Source: an uncultured Campylobacter sp. (GTDB taxonomy: Bacteria > Campylobacterota > Campylobacteria > Campylobacterales > Campylobacteraceae). Taken from it: a DNA stretch of 17,887 bases. The stretch covers positions 1-17,887 of the forward strand of contig CAAHEJ010000072.1 of assembly GCA_900772495.1 (NCBI GenBank). The letters run 5' to 3'. The notes below the pieces were generated by a model. It made no database searches and was not told where the DNA came from. It was given only the letters and a program-made list of their open reading frames with translations. A program made the position numbers and the translations under genes. Positions 1 through 7,149 of the stretch are shown here, piece after piece. Position 1 is the first letter of the stretch; each line of letters starts with the position of its first letter.

Positions 1-75
1 CAAACCGACTTTTTAACAAATTTTGAAGCAAAGCAGCCTTATGCTGTGGGACTTCGCTACTCGTTTAGCTTTTAA
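1..75 (+). CDS. C-terminus of an outer-membrane beta-barrel protein, probably a TonB-dependent receptor (partial)
   Basis: Reading frame 1 is open from the left edge to a TAA at 73-75 and gives 24 residues ending in AVGLRYSFSF. An alternating hydrophobic/aromatic last beta-strand that ends in Phe is the classic signal by which the Bam machinery recognises outer-membrane barrels, and GLRYSF-type ends are typical of TonB-dependent siderophore or haem receptors. Only the end is visible, so the substrate cannot be named and another barrel family such as a porin is possible. A terminator-like hairpin overlaps its stop codon, which supports a real gene end. It converges on the minus-strand oxidase operon. 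Confidence 0.6.
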   Translation, partial: QTDFLTNFEAKQPYAVGLRYSFSF

Positions 76-102
76 AAGCTGAGTGAAACTAAACGGGTTT
101 TT
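59..102 (+). terminator. Terminator-like hairpin at the end of the barrel gene
   Basis: Arms 59-68 (ACTCGTTTAG) and 89-98 (CTAAACGGGT) pair over 10 bp with one G-T wobble, and T residues continue to 102. A perfect 14-bp palindrome, AGCTTTTAAAAGCT (67-80), lies within and offers a competing fold. Placement exactly at the stop codon of the plus-strand gene suits an intrinsic terminator. Confidence 0.45.
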
Positions 103-231
103 GCTTTGGGCGAAAGTTAAATGAGTGTTTGCTTGGAGTGATGAGCAAATTTCGCTTTGAAAACTAGGCGAACTTTTGCTTTGAACGATGAGTAAAAATG
201 ACGAATTTTTGCTTTGAGTGATGAGTGAAAA
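98..231. repeat. Degenerate tandem repeat block, unit about 25-35 nt
   Basis: Roughly five imperfect units of the form TTTGCTTTGARYGATGAGT follow each other, starting near 98, 128, 151, 173 and 206. The last two are the best preserved (TTTTGCTTTGAACGATGAG and TTTTTGCTTTGAGTGATGAG). No open reading frame of note runs through it. The non-coding stretch 76-374 holds this block, the hairpins listed separately, and nothing else I recognise. Confidence 0.5.
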
Positions 232-274
232 CCGAGCGAGCTAGCTTTGCTTTCGTTTAAAACAAACTAACTTC

Positions 275-304
275 ACTTGCCTAAATTTAAGGATTTAGGC
301 AAGT
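275..304. terminator. 12-bp inverted repeat between convergent genes, possible terminator of the cyd operon
   Basis: ACTTGCCTAAAT (275-286) and ATTTAGGCAAGT (293-304) are perfect reverse complements around a 6-nt loop. On the minus strand it is followed by a T-rich stretch (GAAGTTAGTTTGTTTT), which would suit termination of the oxidase operon. A second stem, CAAGGTAGC (317-325) with GCTGCCTTG (331-339), and a small one, AGCCTT/AAGGCT (357-371), lie between it and the mini-gene. Either direction of use is possible. Confidence 0.45.
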
Positions 305-374
305 TAATCTCCTTTGCAAGGTAGCTTGATGCTGCCTTGTTTAAAAAGCTGAATTTAGCCTTTATAAGGCTTGA

Positions 375-476
375 TTAGAGCTTTTCTAGCTTTTCAAGCT
401 GGTTTATGTTGAGCCTAATAAATTTATAACTTAAATAAATCGTTAGTGGCCAGCCAAGTAAAAACAAAGCTTCCAT
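375..476 (-). CDS. 33-aa single-pass membrane mini-protein downstream of cydB, candidate cytochrome bd small subunit
   Basis: An ATG at 476-474 opens 33 codons ending in TAA at 377-375. It starts 10 nt after the cydB stop, and the gap holds AGGAGA 4 nt before the ATG, the strongest ribosome binding site in the window. The peptide has a hydrophobic segment at residues 3-17 (ALFLLGWPLTIYLSY), then a short basic stretch and a charged helix-like tail (QLEKLEKLEK-type, residues 26-33). Cytochrome bd oxidases of other bacteria have single-helix subunits of 30-50 residues (CydX, CydS, CydH types) that bind CydA and stabilise haem, often encoded just after cydB. Size, topology, position and translation signal fit such a role. 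I see no clear sequence match to CydX or to the DUF2474 family, so the role is inferred. Confidence 0.6.
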   Translation of the reverse strand: MEALFLLGWPLTIYLSYKFIRLNINQLEKLEKL

Positions 477-486
477 TCTTTCTCCT

Positions 487-1611
487 TTAATAAAGATGAT
501 GAGCTTGATTCATCTCGTCTTTTGTGATTTTGCTCTTATCCATAGCCCGCCACACATAGCTTATGTAAGCCAGCACGAAAGGCACAAACAAGGACACAAA
601 AGCCATTACGCTTAAAGTGTAATAACTGCTGCTTGCGTTTTTGATACTCAAAGAGCTTTGCAAAGCGCTGAGTGATGGGTAAAACACGCCTCCGCCAAGC
701 CCTAAACTTAAAAGCAAGGCAAAGACAGCTAAAACGCTGCCAAGTCCCAAGCTCCAAATAGCACAGGCACATTTTTTAAAGCAAAGCAAGTAAATGCCAC
801 AAAGTGCGAAAGCAACGCCCACAAGCAAGATAAAAAGCAAGGGCAAATTTTGCAAAAAGGCAAGCAAATACGCATTTGGCTGAATTTCAACCCCATTTGC
901 GCCCAAAACAAAGCCATCTTTTGCGAAAGTAAAGCCCAAAAAGGCAAGGAAAAACACCAAAAACAAAAGGCTGTTTAAAAGTGCCTTTTTGGGGATTTTT
1001 GCACGAATGTTTTCATCGTTGATGTTGTTCATAAAGTAGGCAAGCCCTAAAATTCGGCTTAAAAACACAAGCACAAAGCCTAAAAGGTAGTTGTAAGGGT
1101 TTGCTAAAAGTTCAAGCCCTCGCCACTTGCTTTGCCAAAGGACGAAATTTTGCTCATTTAAAACAAAATGCGAGCCACTAAAAAAGCTGCTTAACGCAAC
1201 GCCGATTAAAAAAACGCCCAAAAAGCCGTTGATTTTAAGGAAAAGCTCGTAAGTTTTTGCCCCGTAAATGTTGCCCTCTTTTTTGCGGTATTCATAGCTT
1301 ACCGCTTGAATGATAAAGCAAAATAAAATCGCAAGCCACGCCCAGTAAGCCCCACCAAAGCTAGTAGCGTAAAAAAGCGGAAACGCCGCAAAAGCCGCCC
1401 CGCCAAAAAGCACAAGCGTGGTAAAGCCAAGCTCCCACTTGCGTCCGAGCGAATTTATGAGCATTGTTTTTTCAAGCTCGTTTTGGCTTAACTCATCGAT
1501 TAAGCTTTGTCCGCCTTGCACGAAAAACATAAACACCAAAAGCCCGCCAAGCAAGCTTAAAACTACCCACCAGTAAATTTGAAGTCCCTCTAAATCTAAA
1601 CCAAAAAACAT
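487..1611 (-). CDS. cydB: Cytochrome bd-type (cyanide-insensitive) ubiquinol/menaquinol oxidase subunit II
   Basis: The 374-residue protein is almost entirely membrane helices, about nine, and has the usual CydB length. It begins with a helix containing YWWVVLSLLGGLLVF and the FVQGGQ motif that replaces the VTDGFD of enterobacterial CydB in this branch. CydB carries no redox centre of its own; it is the pseudo-symmetrical partner of CydA in the inner membrane. The ATG directly follows the cydA stop with no gap, and its ribosome binding site (AAAGGA) lies in the last cydA codons, so the two are translationally coupled. In C. jejuni the homologous pair (also called cioAB) lets cells respire at low oxygen affinity without pumping protons. 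The 33-codon mini-gene follows 10 nt later. Confidence 0.93.
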   Translation of the reverse strand: MFFGLDLEGLQIYWWVVLSLLGGLLVFMFFVQGGQSLIDELSQNELEKTMLINSLGRKWELGFTTLVLFGGAAFAAFPLFYATSFGGAYWAWLAILFCFIIQAVSYEYRKKEGNIYGAKTYELFLKINGFLGVFLIGVALSSFFSGSHFVLNEQNFVLWQSKWRGLELLANPYNYLLGFVLVFLSRILGLAYFMNNINDENIRAKIPKKALLNSLLFLVFFLAFLGFTFAKDGFVLGANGVEIQPNAYLLAFLQNLPLLFILLVGVAFALCGIYLLCFKKCACAIWSLGLGSVLAVFALLLSLGLGGGVFYPSLSALQSSLSIKNASSSYYTLSVMAFVSLFVPFVLAYISYVWRAMDKSKITKDEMNQAHHLY

Positions 1612-3129
1612 TTAAAATCCTTTTTTTATCGCGCTGAGCATTATTTTAAGCTCAGCAAGCAAGAGTGCCGTAAAAAGCACGGCAAAAAGCCAAAATGAAA
1701 TTTGCACATTCACGCTGTTTAAATTTGTAGCCGCGATGCTAACAGGCAGTAAATCCTGTATAGCCCAAGGCTGTCTGCCTACCTCAGCCACTATCCAGCC
1801 AGCCTCAGCCGCGACAAAACCAAGCGGGATAAACCACACGCAAAGCCACAAAATCTTGCGGAATTTCTCAATCTCATTTGCCATAGAAAGATAAAGCACC
1901 ACAATGAAAAGCAAGAAAAACAAGCTTCCAAGCGCAACCATCAAGTGAAAGGTGTAAAAAGTAAGCGCGATGGGCGGCACGGCGTCTTCGGGCTTGTCAA
2001 GGTAGCCATAGCCAAAGTCCTTGAAATTCGCTTCAAGCTGAATTTTGCTCGCTTGCATTTGCTCGCTGTCGTTGTTTTCTTTTGCTATTTTATAATCTTT
2101 CAAGGCTGAAACGGCTATTTTGCCGCTATCAATCCTTTCTTGTATGGAGCGGACATTTCTTTCTTTGTTGCCAAAAACCAAGTCCTCAATGCCCGGCACA
2201 AAGCTGTTTGGGTCGCGGTTGCCTAAAATCGACAAGGCATAAGGAATTTCTATGTCAAACAAAAACACGCTTTCGTTGTTGTCTGGCTTTTTGTTAGGAT
2301 TTAAAATCCCAAAGGCGACAAGCCCAGCGCGGTGTTCGCCCTTGTATAAGCCCTCCATAGCCGCTAGTTTCATCGGTTGAGTTTGAGTTACGCGGTATGC
2401 GCTCTCATCGCCGCTTACAAACAAAAAGATAGAGCAAATCAGCCCAAAGCTACTTGCCACAACCAAACTGCGCTTAGCTTCGCCCGTGTGGCGTTTGCGG
2501 AGTAAAAACCACGCCGAAATGCCCATCACAAAGAGTGCTGAGATGACATAACCACTGCCTATGGTATGCAAAAACTTACTCACCGCCACAGGCGAAAGGG
2601 CGACTTCAAAAAAGCTTTGCATTTCGTTGCGCGCGGTGTCGGGGTTAAACACCATTCCCACAGGATACTGCATCCAGCCGTTTGCCACAAGTATCCAAAG
2701 GGCTGAAAGGTTGCTGCCTATGGCAACGCACCAAGTCGAAAACAAGTGAAAGCCCTTTGATACTTTGTTCCAGCCAAAAAACATTACCGCAAAGAATGTC
2801 GCTTCAAGGAAAAACGCCATTATGCCCTCCACAGCAAGCGGTGCGCCGAAAATGTCCCCAACAAACCAGCTGTAATTTGCCCAATTTGTGCCAAACTCAA
2901 ATTCCATTATAATGCCCGTAGCCACGCCGATAGCGAAATTTATGGCAAAAAGAGTGAGCCAGAATTTGGTGATTTTAAGCCATTTTTCATCGCCTGTTTT
3001 GACATAGATAGTCTCCATTATCGCCAGCATAAAGCTCAACCCAAGTGTGAGCGGCACAAATAAAAAGTGGTAAATCGCAGTAAGCGCAAACTGCGCTCTG
3101 CTCCAATCCACGCTTGAAAGTTCTGTCAT
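1612..3129 (-). CDS. cydA: Cytochrome bd-type quinol oxidase subunit I
   Basis: The 505-residue protein matches CydA throughout. Haem ligands appear in the expected contexts: H21 in YHFLFVPLTLG, H188 in SKFLHTIGSG and M397 in FYTFHLMVALG. The proton-path acids E101 and E109 are in EGIMAFFLEATF, the quinol-site lysine K254 and glutamate E259 are in QPMKLAAMEG, and the C-terminal signature GRQPWAIQDLLP is at 451-462. The Q-loop between about 270 and 385 is of the long (E. coli-like) type. The enzyme oxidises quinol on the periplasmic side and reduces oxygen to water in the inner membrane. Its ATG overlaps the stop of the DUF4492 gene by 4 nt (ATGA), so the operon is tightly coupled. Confidence 0.96.
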   Translation of the reverse strand: MTELSSVDWSRAQFALTAIYHFLFVPLTLGLSFMLAIMETIYVKTGDEKWLKITKFWLTLFAINFAIGVATGIIMEFEFGTNWANYSWFVGDIFGAPLAVEGIMAFFLEATFFAVMFFGWNKVSKGFHLFSTWCVAIGSNLSALWILVANGWMQYPVGMVFNPDTARNEMQSFFEVALSPVAVSKFLHTIGSGYVISALFVMGISAWFLLRKRHTGEAKRSLVVASSFGLICSIFLFVSGDESAYRVTQTQPMKLAAMEGLYKGEHRAGLVAFGILNPNKKPDNNESVFLFDIEIPYALSILGNRDPNSFVPGIEDLVFGNKERNVRSIQERIDSGKIAVSALKDYKIAKENNDSEQMQASKIQLEANFKDFGYGYLDKPEDAVPPIALTFYTFHLMVALGSLFFLLFIVVLYLSMANEIEKFRKILWLCVWFIPLGFVAAEAGWIVAEVGRQPWAIQDLLPVSIAATNLNSVNVQISFWLFAVLFTALLLAELKIMLSAIKKGF

Positions 3130-3500
3130 CGTGTGTCCTTTTGTGTTGAATTTAAAGTGTTTATTTTACTCTCATTTGTTTGCTCTTTGTGAATTTTCGC
3201 CGCGTTTTTGGGCGAAAGGGTTTGAATTTCTTGTGAATTTGTGTTTGAATTTGCTGAATTTACCCCCGAATTTGTGGGGTTGATTAAATTACGCAGCACG
3301 AATTCACTTTTGTCCGCATTGCTTGCAAAGGTGCTGTTTAAATTCTCATCAAAAACAAAGATTTTAAGCAGCACAAAAATCACAAAAAGCTTGATGAAAA
3401 TCAAACCCCAAAGCGTTTTGCCAAGCCTCATCGCGCTAAATCCTTGCTTGTAAAACTCAAAAACCCGCCAAAACGAGCTTAAAGCACCTTTTATAAACAT
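3126..3500 (-). CDS. DUF4492 family membrane protein with extended tail, first gene of the cyd operon
   Basis: The 124-residue protein has the DUF4492 core: FYKQGFSAMRLGKTLW at 16-31, then a hydrophobic helix to about residue 50, then a conserved short region with K64 and FVLRNLI. DUF4492 proteins are small membrane proteins encoded directly ahead of cydA in Campylobacterota and Bacteroidota; their job is not known to me, but the fixed linkage suggests an oxidase subunit or assembly factor. Residues 75-124 are a polar Asn/Ser/Thr-rich tail not expected in the core family. The start has AAGGA 8 nt upstream, and a perfect TATAAT lies about 37 nt upstream. The stop overlaps cydA. Confidence 0.85.
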   Translation of the reverse strand: MFIKGALSSFWRVFEFYKQGFSAMRLGKTLWGLIFIKLFVIFVLLKIFVFDENLNSTFASNADKSEFVLRNLINPTNSGVNSANSNTNSQEIQTLSPKNAAKIHKEQTNESKINTLNSTQKDTR

Positions 3501-3536
3501 TTTCTTTGTCCTTGAAATTTGGATAATAAAAGATAA

Positions 3537-3542
3537 ATTATA
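3537..3542 (-). promoter_or_regulatory. Sigma-70 -10 element (TATAAT) of the cyd operon
   Basis: A perfect TATAAT reads on the minus strand at 3542-3537, 36 nt before the ATG of the DUF4492 gene, giving an expected short leader of about 30 nt. As is usual for Campylobacter vegetative promoters, I see no clear -35; the upstream side is AT-rich. Confidence 0.6.
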
Positions 3543-3594
3543 TTCTCTAAAACTTTATTTTGCTTTAAATTTAACAAAATTTTTTATTTCTTTT

Positions 3595-3649
3595 TATAAA
3601 AAGCTAAATTTAAATCATCTTTCCAAAATTTCGCTTGCAAATTTAGCTT
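3595..3649 (-). terminator. Intrinsic terminator of the rnc-aroC-ribE-pgeF operon
   Basis: On the minus strand AAGCTAAATTT (3649-3639) pairs perfectly over 11 bp with AAATTTAGCTT (3611-3601) around a 27-nt loop, and is followed at once by TTTTTATAAAAAG. It stands about 100 bp after the last stop of this operon and before the cyd promoter. The large loop lowers certainty. The rest of the spacer 3501-3751 is AT-rich with repeated AAATTTA and TTAAAATTTAAG words and no gene. Confidence 0.5.
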
Positions 3650-3751
3650 CTTTGTGGGCTAAAATTAAGCTTAAAATTTAAGATTAAAATCTAGCTGTAA
3701 ATTCAATTTTAAATTTTTAACTAAATTTAGAACTAAAATTCGGCTTTAAAT

Positions 3752-3946
3752 TCAGCTTAAAGTTGCCTTGTCCTTGCTTTTGATAAGCTCGTTTAAAAAT
3801 TCAGCAATCTGCTCTTTTTGCCCTTGCGAAATGCCCTTAAATTCAGCGTTTATAAGGTTGTTGAGCAGGTCTTCGTTCAGCAAATCGCTGTCATTAAATT
3901 CCCTTGCTTTTTGCAGGATTTTAAGCACTCTTAAATCTTTTTGCAT
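3752..3946 (-). CDS. Small conserved-looking protein of unknown function (64 aa)
   Basis: The protein has 64 residues, is hydrophilic and charged, with a predicted helical pattern (repeated LLNEDLLNNLI, then EQIAEFLNELIKSKDK). It has no membrane segment, signal peptide or cysteine. I do not recognise a family. It looks real because it starts 17 nt after the pgeF stop on the same strand, has a good AAGGACC ribosome binding site 8 nt before its ATG, and uses codons like its neighbours. It is the last gene before a terminator-like hairpin. A function linked to pgeF or ribE cannot be deduced from position alone. Confidence 0.6.
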   Translation of the reverse strand: MQKDLRVLKILQKAREFNDSDLLNEDLLNNLINAEFKGISQGQKEQIAEFLNELIKSKDKATLS

Positions 3947-3963
3947 TGTGTTGGTCCTTAAAT

Positions 3964-4647
3964 TTAGGCTTTTGCTTTATCTTTCAGCACGATGACGCTA
4001 GCAAATCTTTGCGCTGTCGCATTTTTCCTGTAAGAAAAAAAGCGTTCATCATCAAAGCTACAAATTCCGCAGTCTTTTATGTCGCTTATGCCGAGTTTTA
4101 AGGCTTGATTTTTCACAAGAGCCTTTAAATCAAGGCGGTTGTCGCTTACAAATTCGCTAAAATTTGCCCTTGCATAAGCTAAAATTTCTCCGCCCAGCTC
4201 GTAATTTGCCCCGCAAATGCTTGGCGCGATGATGAGCGTAAAATCCTCACTTTTAAGGCTTTTTTCACGCGCTTTCATCGCTAAAACGGCTTTTTCAAGG
4301 ATATTTTCAAAACAGCCTTTGCGCCCTGAGTGCAGCGCCGCCACAAAGCCCTTTTTGTGCCACAAAAGCAAGGGCAAGCAATCAGCACTCAAAACGCAAA
4401 GCCCAACGCCCACTTTATCACTCATCAGCCCATCGCACTCGTATTTTTCACGCTTTGGCTCGTAAAATTCAACCAAATTTGAGTGAATTTGCTCCATAAA
4501 AACGGCTTTTTTGATGAAGGGCGAGTTAAAGATGTTTTCTGTTATAATGCGCCCACGAAAGCCCATAAAATCGCGCCCAAAAGCACAAAAAGCCGTGCAA
4601 AATTCATTGTCTAATAAAGATAAGAAATTTTCTCTATATCCTGCCAC
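3964..4647 (-). CDS. pgeF: Peptidoglycan editing factor PgeF / laccase-domain (YfiH, LACC1-like) protein
   Basis: The 227-residue protein is a complete YfiH-family domain. The zinc/catalytic triad is visible: H55 in MEQIHSNLV, C90 in SADCLPL and H106 in AALHSGRKG. Further conserved pieces are APSICGANYELG (141-152) and the C-terminal FFSYR (203-207). Family members act on purine nucleosides and, in E. coli, remove wrongly incorporated residues from peptidoglycan; the older name multicopper polyphenol oxidase is probably misleading. Translation starts at GTG (4647), inside the 3' end of ribE (36-nt overlap), with AAGGG upstream; no better start precedes the conserved N-terminus. HSGRKG replaces the common HAGWRG, a mild variant that leaves the histidine intact. 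Confidence 0.88.
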   Translation of the reverse strand: MAGYRENFLSLLDNEFCTAFCAFGRDFMGFRGRIITENIFNSPFIKKAVFMEQIHSNLVEFYEPKREKYECDGLMSDKVGVGLCVLSADCLPLLLWHKKGFVAALHSGRKGCFENILEKAVLAMKAREKSLKSEDFTLIIAPSICGANYELGGEILAYARANFSEFVSDNRLDLKALVKNQALKLGISDIKDCGICSFDDERFFSYRKNATAQRFASVIVLKDKAKA

Positions 4648-5309
4648 GAAAGCCCTTTTTGCTCTAAATTTGCCTTTTCAAACTCATCATTTTGTGCCAC
4701 AAAATGCGCTTTTGTCGGGCTTGATTTAGAATTTTGGCTATTAAAGCCTTGCATTTTGATTATGCGTGCGGTGTAGCGAGCAAGCAAATCGCTTTCTATA
4801 TTTACTCTGCGCCCTACTTGATAGCTGCTAAACAAGCTATCTTTGAGCGTGAGCGGGATTAAAGTTAAGCGAATGCTGTTTTGATAGACTTCATTTATGG
4901 TTAAACTTAACCCGTCAATCGCCACAGAGCCTTTTTGCGCCATAAATTGAGCTAAATTTGGCGGGATTTTCACAAAAAAATCCACTCCATTTTCGTTTCT
5001 CTCTATGCGTGAAATTTCGCCCACTCCGTCAATGTGTCCTTGCAGCAAATGCCCATCGATTCGTTCTCCATAACGCAAAGCTGGCTCGATATGCACCTTA
5101 TCACGCAGGTTTTCAGTGGCTATGTGCGTGCGCGTTTCCCTTGAAAGCTCTACCGCAAAGCCGTTTGCAAAGACTTGCACCACACTTAAACACGCTCCAT
5201 TAACGGCTATGCTGTCGCCCAAATTTGGCTTATGCCTTGCGATAAGGCTTAAAATGCTGTTTTGGTAGGATTTTACACGCGCGATTTCACGCACAAGCCC
5301 GTTAAACAT
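4611..5309 (-). CDS. ribE: Riboflavin synthase, alpha subunit
   Basis: This enzyme converts two molecules of 6,7-dimethyl-8-ribityllumazine to riboflavin and a pyrimidine product in the cytoplasm. The 232-residue protein has the two tandem lumazine-binding folds: domain 1 from MFNGLVREI with GDSIAVNGACLSV at 31-43, the linker GHLLQGHIDGVG at 86-97, and domain 2 with KGSVAIDGLSLTI at 126-138, ending near DLLARYTARI (174-183). A polar tail of about 45 residues (188-232) goes beyond the usual 195-215 residues and contains the region shared with the pgeF start. The ATG has AAAGGA 7 nt upstream. It lies 55 nt after aroC on the same strand. The gene is called ribA, ribC or ribE in different organisms. 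Confidence 0.92.
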   Translation of the reverse strand: MFNGLVREIARVKSYQNSILSLIARHKPNLGDSIAVNGACLSVVQVFANGFAVELSRETRTHIATENLRDKVHIEPALRYGERIDGHLLQGHIDGVGEISRIERNENGVDFFVKIPPNLAQFMAQKGSVAIDGLSLTINEVYQNSIRLTLIPLTLKDSLFSSYQVGRRVNIESDLLARYTARIIKMQGFNSQNSKSSPTKAHFVAQNDEFEKANLEQKGLSWQDIEKISYLY

Positions 5310-5364
5310 TGCTTTTTCCTTTGTTTGATTTTCGGCAATTTATGCTCTTTTTCAAAATTTTTAT

Positions 5365-6450
5365 TCAAATTTCATACGCCTTTTTAAGCCTTGTTAAATT
5401 CGCACTTGCATTTAAGAGCAAGGTATCAGCGATAACAAGCCTTGCCATAGCGGTGCAAAGCAAGCTCCCACGCACGCCTACACAAGCATCGTGCCTGCCT
5501 TTAAGCTCGCAAATGGCGTTTTTACCGAATTTATCCATAGTTTGTTGCGGCGCAAAGATAGACGGCGTAGGCTTAAAATGGCTTTTCAGCTCCACGCACT
5601 CGCCTGAGCTAATGCCGCCTAAAATTCCGCCTGCGTTGTTGCTTAAAAAGGCATTGTCCCTCATCAAGTCGTTATTTTGTGAGCCTTTTACCGTGCTTGC
5701 ACTCACGCCAGCTCCGATTTCCACAGCCTTTACGGCGTTTATCCCCATAAAGGCGTGAGCAAGTTTAGAGTCAAGCTTGTCATACAAAGGCTCGCCAAGC
5801 CCAGCCACAACGCCACTTATACGCGTAAAAACGCTCGCACCTACGCTGTCTTTTGCCTTTTGCGCGTTTGTGATTTCATCTTTAAAGGCATCTTCCAAAG
5901 TGCTATCAAGGGCGAAAATTTCGCTATTTTTAGCAAATTCAAAGTCAAATTCAGCGTTTTTGAGCAAACTTTTCACAGCCCCCACCGCAAAAATTCCACT
6001 CTCTACGCTTATGTGAAATTCATCAAGCAGCATTTGCGCCACAGCCCCAGCAGCCACTCTTGCCGCGCTTTCTCTTGCGCTTGCTCGCCCACCGCCTCGA
6101 TAATCCCTAACGCCATATTTGGCAAAGTATGTAAAATCCGCGTGTGCGGGGCGAAACAAATCCTTTATGTTTTCATAGTCTTTTGAGTGCTGATTTTCGT
6201 TGTAAATCACTATGGCTAGGGGCGTGCCTGTGCTTAACCCCTCAAAAACCCCACTTAAAATTTGCGCCTTATCGCTTTCTTTTCGTGGCGTGGTAAATCG
6301 CTTGCCCCCTCGCCTTTTGTCAAGCTCAGCCTGCAAAAAAGCCTCATTTATACGCACTCCTGCGGGCAAGCCGTCTATCACACAGCCCACTGCTACGCCG
6401 TGCGACTCGCCAAAACTTGTGAATTTAAGTCTCGTTCCAAAGGTATTCAT
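5365..6450 (-). CDS. aroC: Chorismate synthase
   Basis: It catalyses the last step of the shikimate pathway, 5-enolpyruvylshikimate-3-phosphate to chorismate, with reduced FMN as cofactor. The 361-residue length is normal. Family signatures are visible: FGTRLKFTSFGESHG at 4-18, RPAHADFTYFAKYGVRDYRG at 100-119 followed by GGRASARESAARVAAGA, and KGRHDACVGVRG in the C-terminal third. The ATG overlaps the rnc stop by 4 nt (ATGA), so it is translationally coupled to rnc, an arrangement also known in C. jejuni. Long antisense open frames occur opposite this gene but follow its codon pattern and are not genes. Confidence 0.96.
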   Translation of the reverse strand: MNTFGTRLKFTSFGESHGVAVGCVIDGLPAGVRINEAFLQAELDKRRGGKRFTTPRKESDKAQILSGVFEGLSTGTPLAIVIYNENQHSKDYENIKDLFRPAHADFTYFAKYGVRDYRGGGRASARESAARVAAGAVAQMLLDEFHISVESGIFAVGAVKSLLKNAEFDFEFAKNSEIFALDSTLEDAFKDEITNAQKAKDSVGASVFTRISGVVAGLGEPLYDKLDSKLAHAFMGINAVKAVEIGAGVSASTVKGSQNNDLMRDNAFLSNNAGGILGGISSGECVELKSHFKPTPSIFAPQQTMDKFGKNAICELKGRHDACVGVRGSLLCTAMARLVIADTLLLNASANLTRLKKAYEI

Positions 6451-7121
6451 AGCACTCCTAACTTTTCAAGCGTGATTTGTGCAGCCATTTGCTGCGCCTC
6501 TTTTTTACTGCCCGCAACAGCACGCGCAAACTCCTTGCCGTCAAGTTTTAGGGCGATTTCAAACTGCTTTTTGTGGTCTGGTCCAAAAGCGCGCAAGGTT
6601 TCATACTCTGGCGCTTGTGCCATCGCACTTTGCGTGAATTCTTGAAGCTTAGTTTTATAATCTTTCACAAGATGAGCCGCGTCAATGTGCGGAAAATTCG
6701 CTTCTAGCAAGGACAAAGCCACGCTTTTTGCTCGCTCAAAGCCTGCTTCTAAATAAATCGCCGCGATGAGAGACTCCAAAGCATCGGACAATATAGACGG
6801 CTTACTGCGCCCATCATTGTTCTGCTCGGCATTTGACATAAAAATATATTTTCCAAGCTCTAAATTTAGAGAGATTTGAGCAAAGGATTTTTCATTAACC
6901 AAAGCAGCACGGAGCTTTGAAAGCTCGCCCTCGCTGTGCTTTGAGAATTTTAAAAACAAAAACTCACCCACGATTAAATCAAGCACCGCATCGCCTAAAA
7001 ACTCTAATCTCTCGTTGTTATAGGGCTTTTTAGCACTTTTATGCGTCAAAGCCTCGCTCAAAAGCCCCTTGTCTTTGAATTCATAGCCTAAATTTTTTTC
7101 TAAATTTGCAAAATTTTTCAT
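6447..7121 (-). CDS. rnc: Ribonuclease III
   Basis: It cleaves double-stranded RNA, including rRNA precursors, in the cytoplasm. From the ATG at 7121 the protein has 224 residues: a nuclease domain with the signature NNERLEFLGDAVLDL (35-49) containing E37, E40 and D44, and the second acidic pair D113 and E116 in LSDALESLIAAIYLEAG. A double-stranded RNA-binding domain follows, from about DYKTKLQEF to AGSKKEAQQMAAQITLEKL. I chose this ATG over one 36 nt upstream because AGAGG lies 7 nt before it, the extra 12 residues do not look conserved, and the upstream ATG would sit on the probable promoter. First gene of the operon with aroC, ribE and pgeF. Confidence 0.95.
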   Translation of the reverse strand: MKNFANLEKNLGYEFKDKGLLSEALTHKSAKKPYNNERLEFLGDAVLDLIVGEFLFLKFSKHSEGELSKLRAALVNEKSFAQISLNLELGKYIFMSNAEQNNDGRSKPSILSDALESLIAAIYLEAGFERAKSVALSLLEANFPHIDAAHLVKDYKTKLQEFTQSAMAQAPEYETLRAFGPDHKKQFEIALKLDGKEFARAVAGSKKEAQQMAAQITLEKLGVL

Positions 7122-7143
7122 CAAATTGCCTCTTTCAAAAAAG

Positions 7144-7149
7144 GCATTG
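7144..7149 (-). promoter_or_regulatory. Extended -10 (TGCTACAAT) of the rnc operon
   Basis: On the minus strand TGC-TACAAT ends at 7144, 22 nt before the rnc ATG, leaving a leader of roughly 15-18 nt that still contains the AGAGG ribosome binding site. The TG one base upstream makes it an extended -10, the common type in Campylobacter. No -35 is evident. Confidence 0.4.

Noticed and set aside
98..231. CRISPR-like array
   Set aside because: Units are degenerate and directly adjacent, with no identical repeats, regular spacers or cas genes.
5309..6186. Antisense plus-strand frames of 149 and 143 codons opposite aroC
   Set aside because: They mirror the codon pattern of aroC, a clear conserved gene; no independent start signals or recognisable protein.
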